From the NCBI GenBank assembly GCA_019421345.1, contig JAHZFL010000001.1, positions 1 through 27,192 of the forward strand: a stretch of 27,192 nucleotides of DNA, written 5' to 3'. The first letter of the stretch is position 1. The number at the start of each line of letters is the position of its first letter. Positions 24,250 to 27,192 of this stretch are shown one piece after another. This DNA comes from Roseburia sp. (lineage in GTDB: Bacteria > Bacillota > Clostridia > Lachnospirales > Lachnospiraceae). Below the pieces are notes generated by a model, which saw only the letters and a program-made list of their open reading frames with translations, was not told the DNA's origin and did no database searches. A program made the position numbers and the translations under genes.

Positions 24250-25608
24250 TCTTTTTTCTGTATCCGCGCACGCTTTCTTCCTCGTTTTTTCTCCCCTTTT
24301 TTCACCTTCCAAACATGACCACGCGGACCAATTTGTCTGCCTTACTCCGTCTAAGACCTCACGCTGCAGCAAAAACAGACACAGCAGATTCGGCAGCGCC
24401 ATTAAAACGTTGAACAAATCGGCAAGTCCCCATACCGTTTCCATCGAAAGCACAGCCCCCAGATAAACGGAAAGCATATAGCAGACCTGATAAATGCTTA
24501 CGCCCTTTTCCCCTGCCAGATACCGTACCGCCGTGACGCCATAGACATTCCAGCCGATAATCGTTGCAAACGCAAATAATGCCAATGATACCGCCAATAA
24601 TTCTCCCCCGTATGCCGGCAACTGCGCAAATGATGCAAAGCATATTTTATCTGCTGAGACCCCCGCATAATACTCTGGATTTTCCAGCATACTTCCCACG
24701 GTCGCAATCCCCGTCACCGCACACATGACAACGGTATCCCAAAAAGGTCCCGTCATCGATACAAGCCCCTGCCGCACAGCATCCCGGCTTCCTGACGACG
24801 CCGCCGCCATAGGGATCGAGCCAAGCCCCGCTTCATTTGTAAAAAGACCGCGTGCCACACCGACGCGAACCGCTGTCATGACAGCGCCTCCCGCCGCTCC
24901 TCCAACTGCCGCCTCCCCGCAAAAAGCCGTACGAAAAATCACCGCAACTGTCTGCGGAAGCAGCTCTTTATTTTTTACAATCAGCCAGAGGCAGCCGCCG
25001 AGATACAAAATGCTCATAAACGGAACAAGCCATGTGCAAACCTTTGCGATCGTTTGTCTGCCTCCGATCATAATAACGCCTGCCAGCACTGCCGTCATGA
25101 TACCGACCAGATGCGGTGAAACGGAAACAAGTTCTTCAGCCGCCGCACGGATAGAGTATGCCTGCACACTGCTTCCCATTCCAAAGGATGCCAGCACCGT
25201 AAACACAGAAAACAATACTGCCAGCCATTTTTTTCCTAATCTGTGTTCCAAAACGTACATGGGACCGCCGGCACTCCGTCCGTTTGCATCGCGCACCTTA
25301 TAGCGCACGGCAAGAAAGCTCTCCGCATAACAGGTCGCAACGCCAAGAAAGCCCGTCAGCCAGCACCAAAAAACTGCCCCCGGACCGCCGATCGCGATAG
25401 CCGCGGAAATTCCTATGATATTTCCCGTTCCGATCGTCGCCGCAAGCGCTGTCGCAAGCGCAGAATACGGCGACACCTCATTTTCCGTCAATATTTCAGA
25501 GGAATCCTTCGTAAAGCTAAGCCAAATACCAAGCGGAAGCTTTCTTTGTATCACACCAAGACGCACCGTAAAATACAGATGCGTTCCAAACAGAAGCAAA
25601 ACCAGCAT
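24229..25608 (-). CDS. AGCS family alanine/glycine:cation symporter
   Basis: This 459-aa membrane protein couples uptake of alanine or glycine to sodium (or proton) entry. It shows the family motifs ATIGTGNIIG (57-66), GGPGAVFWCW (74-83), SAGGPMYVLE and TNEAGLGSIP, with about ten helices. The ATG at 25608 follows AGGAGGGGG, and an in-frame TAG just upstream rules out extension, so it starts about 15-20 residues later than many relatives and may lack part of the periplasmic N-terminus. The C-terminus is basic and somewhat extended. It lies 74 bp after the Rieske-FAD gene; no promoter was evident between them. Confidence 0.93.
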   Translation of the reverse strand: MLVLLLFGTHLYFTVRLGVIQRKLPLGIWLSFTKDSSEILTENEVSPYSALATALAATIGTGNIIGISAAIAIGGPGAVFWCWLTGFLGVATCYAESFLAVRYKVRDANGRSAGGPMYVLEHRLGKKWLAVLFSVFTVLASFGMGSSVQAYSIRAAAEELVSVSPHLVGIMTAVLAGVIMIGGRQTIAKVCTWLVPFMSILYLGGCLWLIVKNKELLPQTVAVIFRTAFCGEAAVGGAAGGAVMTAVRVGVARGLFTNEAGLGSIPMAAASSGSRDAVRQGLVSMTGPFWDTVVMCAVTGIATVGSMLENPEYYAGVSADKICFASFAQLPAYGGELLAVSLALFAFATIIGWNVYGVTAVRYLAGEKGVSIYQVCYMLSVYLGAVLSMETVWGLADLFNVLMALPNLLCLFLLQREVLDGVRQTNWSAWSCLEGEKRGEKTRKKACADTEKRLRFKMR

Positions 25609-25682
25609 TTCCCCCTCCTAGGACCGAAGCTTTCTGTTGTAAAGTCTATGCTGCCTCAGAAAGGAGAAGAACAAAACGCTTC

Positions 25683-27032
25683 TCACCAATGCGTAATATC
25701 TCTCGTGGACGGATTGTCAAGCCGCCTTCCGTTCGCATCAAACCGCGATCCATGACATGGGCAGTCCCAGCTTCTCTCCTGCGGATTCCACTCCAGTTCA
25801 CATCCCATATGCGGACAGCGCGGGCGGCAAAAAAGTCCGCGCGCCAATCCTTTGATACTCACTCCCACATCCTTTATGAGGTTTGCGATCCCCGCAGAAA
25901 CATACAGTCTCTGAGGAGAAAAAAGACGCCGGTACGGACTTTTCTCCCCGCAAAGCTCATCCCTTAAAAGCAATGCCGCCGCCATAGACGACGTCATCCC
26001 CCATTTTTGAAATCCGGTTGCCACATAAAGACGCGGCGTAAGCACCGAATATCTGCCGATCAGCGGCACTCCGTCATGAGGCATGCAATCCTGTGCCGAC
26101 CAGCGCGCCTCCTCCTTGCAATGAGGAAAATAATACCTCGCTATCTCCAAAAGCGTGTCATATGCTCCACAGCGTTTTTCTTCTCCCGTGCGGTGACCTG
26201 CCCCGCCAAGCAGCAGCAAATCATCTGCCTGACGCAAAGAAATGCCGTCCACGTCAATTCCATAATACATTCCCTTTATGCTCGGACAGCCGGATAGCGC
26301 AATCACATAACTGCGCTCCTGATGCTGCCGCAGAAAATAAAATCCCGGCACATTCCGAAACGGATAATGTGCGGCTATAACAATTTTCTCCGCCGTAAAA
26401 ATGCCTTTTTCCGTGATCACACGCCTTCCATACACCGCCTCTGCCATTGTATGCTCTTTTATTTCCAGCTCACAAGCAATCGCACGCAGAAACTTCAGCG
26501 GAGAAAATTGTGCCTGCCCGTGAAAGCACACCGCTCCCTCCGGCACAAACGGAAGTTCGGTCTCTGTCGTAAATTCTGCGTCTATTCCAAGCGAAGCCGC
26601 CGCCTTGGCTTCCTCCCTTAAGACCGTCTCCTGCTTCATCGTATACAGATACGACGGCACGCGCGCAAACTGGCACTCAATCTTCTTTTTCTTTATCAGC
26701 CTTTCATATTCTAAAATTGCTTCCTCATTTGCCTTTGCATAGAGCCTTGCCTTCTTTTTCCCGATTTTTTCGATCAGCGTACTGTATTTTAACCCATGCT
26801 GACTTGTAATCTTTGCCGTGGTCCGTTCGGTCTGTCCGGACGCGATCGTCTCTGCCTCAAGCACCAGCACCCGCTTCCCCCGCTCCTTTAGGTAATAGGC
26901 GATCAATACGCCCGCCATTCCTGCTCCGATTACAATCACATCATAATCACGGCTTTCCTCCTGCCCGTTTTCCTCTGCCGCCTTGCCTCTAAGCGGAAAA
27001 TCCTTTTCCTGCTTTCTCCACAATGATTCCAT
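25683..27032 (-). CDS. FAD-dependent oxidoreductase with C-terminal Rieske domain
   Basis: This 449-aa protein joins a DadA-type FAD oxidoreductase to a Rieske iron-sulfur domain. The N-terminal Rossmann motif is GAGMAG (36-41), followed by a conserved LVLEAE (ADP-ribose binding). The C-terminal Rieske ligands are C406 and H408 (CPHMGC) and C424 and H427 (CPCHGS), with C411 and C426 able to form the disulfide of bc1-type Rieske proteins. It resembles Bacillus YhfW; substrates are unknown but may be amino acids or other amines, with electrons passed to the 2Fe-2S cluster. No signal peptide. GAGGT precedes the ATG at 27032. A bc1-type Rieske centre in a presumed anaerobe is notable. Confidence 0.92.
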   Translation of the reverse strand: MESLWRKQEKDFPLRGKAAEENGQEESRDYDVIVIGAGMAGVLIAYYLKERGKRVLVLEAETIASGQTERTTAKITSQHGLKYSTLIEKIGKKKARLYAKANEEAILEYERLIKKKKIECQFARVPSYLYTMKQETVLREEAKAAASLGIDAEFTTETELPFVPEGAVCFHGQAQFSPLKFLRAIACELEIKEHTMAEAVYGRRVITEKGIFTAEKIVIAAHYPFRNVPGFYFLRQHQERSYVIALSGCPSIKGMYYGIDVDGISLRQADDLLLLGGAGHRTGEEKRCGAYDTLLEIARYYFPHCKEEARWSAQDCMPHDGVPLIGRYSVLTPRLYVATGFQKWGMTSSMAAALLLRDELCGEKSPYRRLFSPQRLYVSAGIANLIKDVGVSIKGLARGLFCRPRCPHMGCELEWNPQERSWDCPCHGSRFDANGRRLDNPSTRDITHW

Positions 27033-27098
27033 AAAAAGACCTCGATTTCCTTTTCTTGGAGTTAGTATGCGCAGAGAACGTACAGGTATACCATATAG

Positions 27099-27133
27099 AA
27101 AAAAGACCTAAGAACGATCCAGTTCTTAGGTCT
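27099..27133 (-). terminator. Intrinsic terminator of the tRNA gene
   Basis: Perfect 12-bp arms (27122-27133 and 27104-27115) with a 6-nt loop are followed on the minus strand by six T residues (27099-27104). It lies 9 bp after the tRNA and before the Rieske-FAD gene. Confidence 0.9.
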
Positions 27134-27141
27134 ATCTCAAG

Positions 27142-27192
27142 TAGCGGAAGGGAGATTTGAACTCTCGACACCACGGGTATGAACCGTGTGCT
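27142..27192 (-). tRNA. tRNA with anticodon CAT, 5' part cut by the window edge
   Basis: The anticodon arm is complete (stem CACGG/CCGTG, loop TTCATAC, anticodon at 27179-27181), as are the T-arm with loop TTCAAAT and the 3' acceptor strand; the D-arm and 5' end lie outside the window. The anticodon stem lacks the three G-C pairs of initiator tRNA, so it is elongator Met, or Ile2 if the C is modified to lysidine. One A-C mismatch in the T-stem is visible. CCA is not encoded. Confidence 0.9.

Noticed and set aside
27142..27192. Initiator tRNA-fMet
   Set aside because: The anticodon stem lacks the three consecutive G-C pairs next to the loop that mark initiator tRNA.

Overview
The window looks like chromosomal DNA of a Gram-positive anaerobe of the class Clostridia, most likely family Lachnospiraceae. 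This is inferred from the gene content: a clpC-radA neighbourhood, a dockerin/cohesin pair, a DUF6320 protein beside a condensation-fold acyltransferase, DUF368, YitT, AGCS and Rieske-FAD proteins. It also fits the strong AGGAGG-type ribosome binding sites and consensus sigma-A promoters (TTGACA/TATAAT, 17-nt spacers). No phage, transposon or CRISPR array is seen. Nearly all genes lie on the minus strand. The exceptions are a small antitoxin-like gene and a phosphofructokinase gene.

Layout from left to right. (1) 1-5178: radA (recombination/repair) and clpC (protein quality control) lie in the same orientation. They are separated by an opposite-strand Phd/YefM-like small gene with a structured leader and by a small conserved protein often auto-labelled 'endosialidase'. 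(2) 5205-10190: a cell-surface block holding a membrane-anchored protein with an N-terminal cohesin-like domain, a secreted glucosaminidase ending in a dockerin, a two-helix membrane protein and a small HAD-fold phosphatase. (3) 10287-12612: a PflX-like radical SAM protein, divergent from a phosphofructokinase with a PPi-type active-site signature. (4) 12587-15550: a three-gene operon of acyltransferase, zinc-ribbon membrane protein DUF6320 and HSL-type esterase, driven by a consensus promoter. (5) 15645-20066: an undecaprenyl-phosphate translocase homologue (DUF368/PopT) followed by a heterodimeric ABC exporter with one degenerate ATP site. (6) 20122-27032: an amidohydrolase, a YitT membrane protein, a six-TM methyl-accepting chemotaxis protein, an AGCS amino-acid/cation symporter and an FAD oxidoreductase with a C-terminal Rieske domain. 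(7) The right edge holds the 3' part of a tRNA with anticodon CAT and its terminator.

How the genes may work together. The cohesin protein and the dockerin hydrolase are adjacent and probably co-transcribed, which suggests a peptidoglycan hydrolase docked to a membrane receptor rather than a cellulosome. The acyltransferase/DUF6320/esterase trio looks like an envelope or metabolite acylation-deacylation module with no described function that I know of. The DUF368 and ABC exporter genes are tightly coupled, which suggests an envelope-related export role. The antitoxin-like gene has no toxin partner but has a leader predicted to form hairpins and a possible pseudoknot that ends just before its ribosome binding site.

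All calls come from reading the sequence. No database search or folding program was run.
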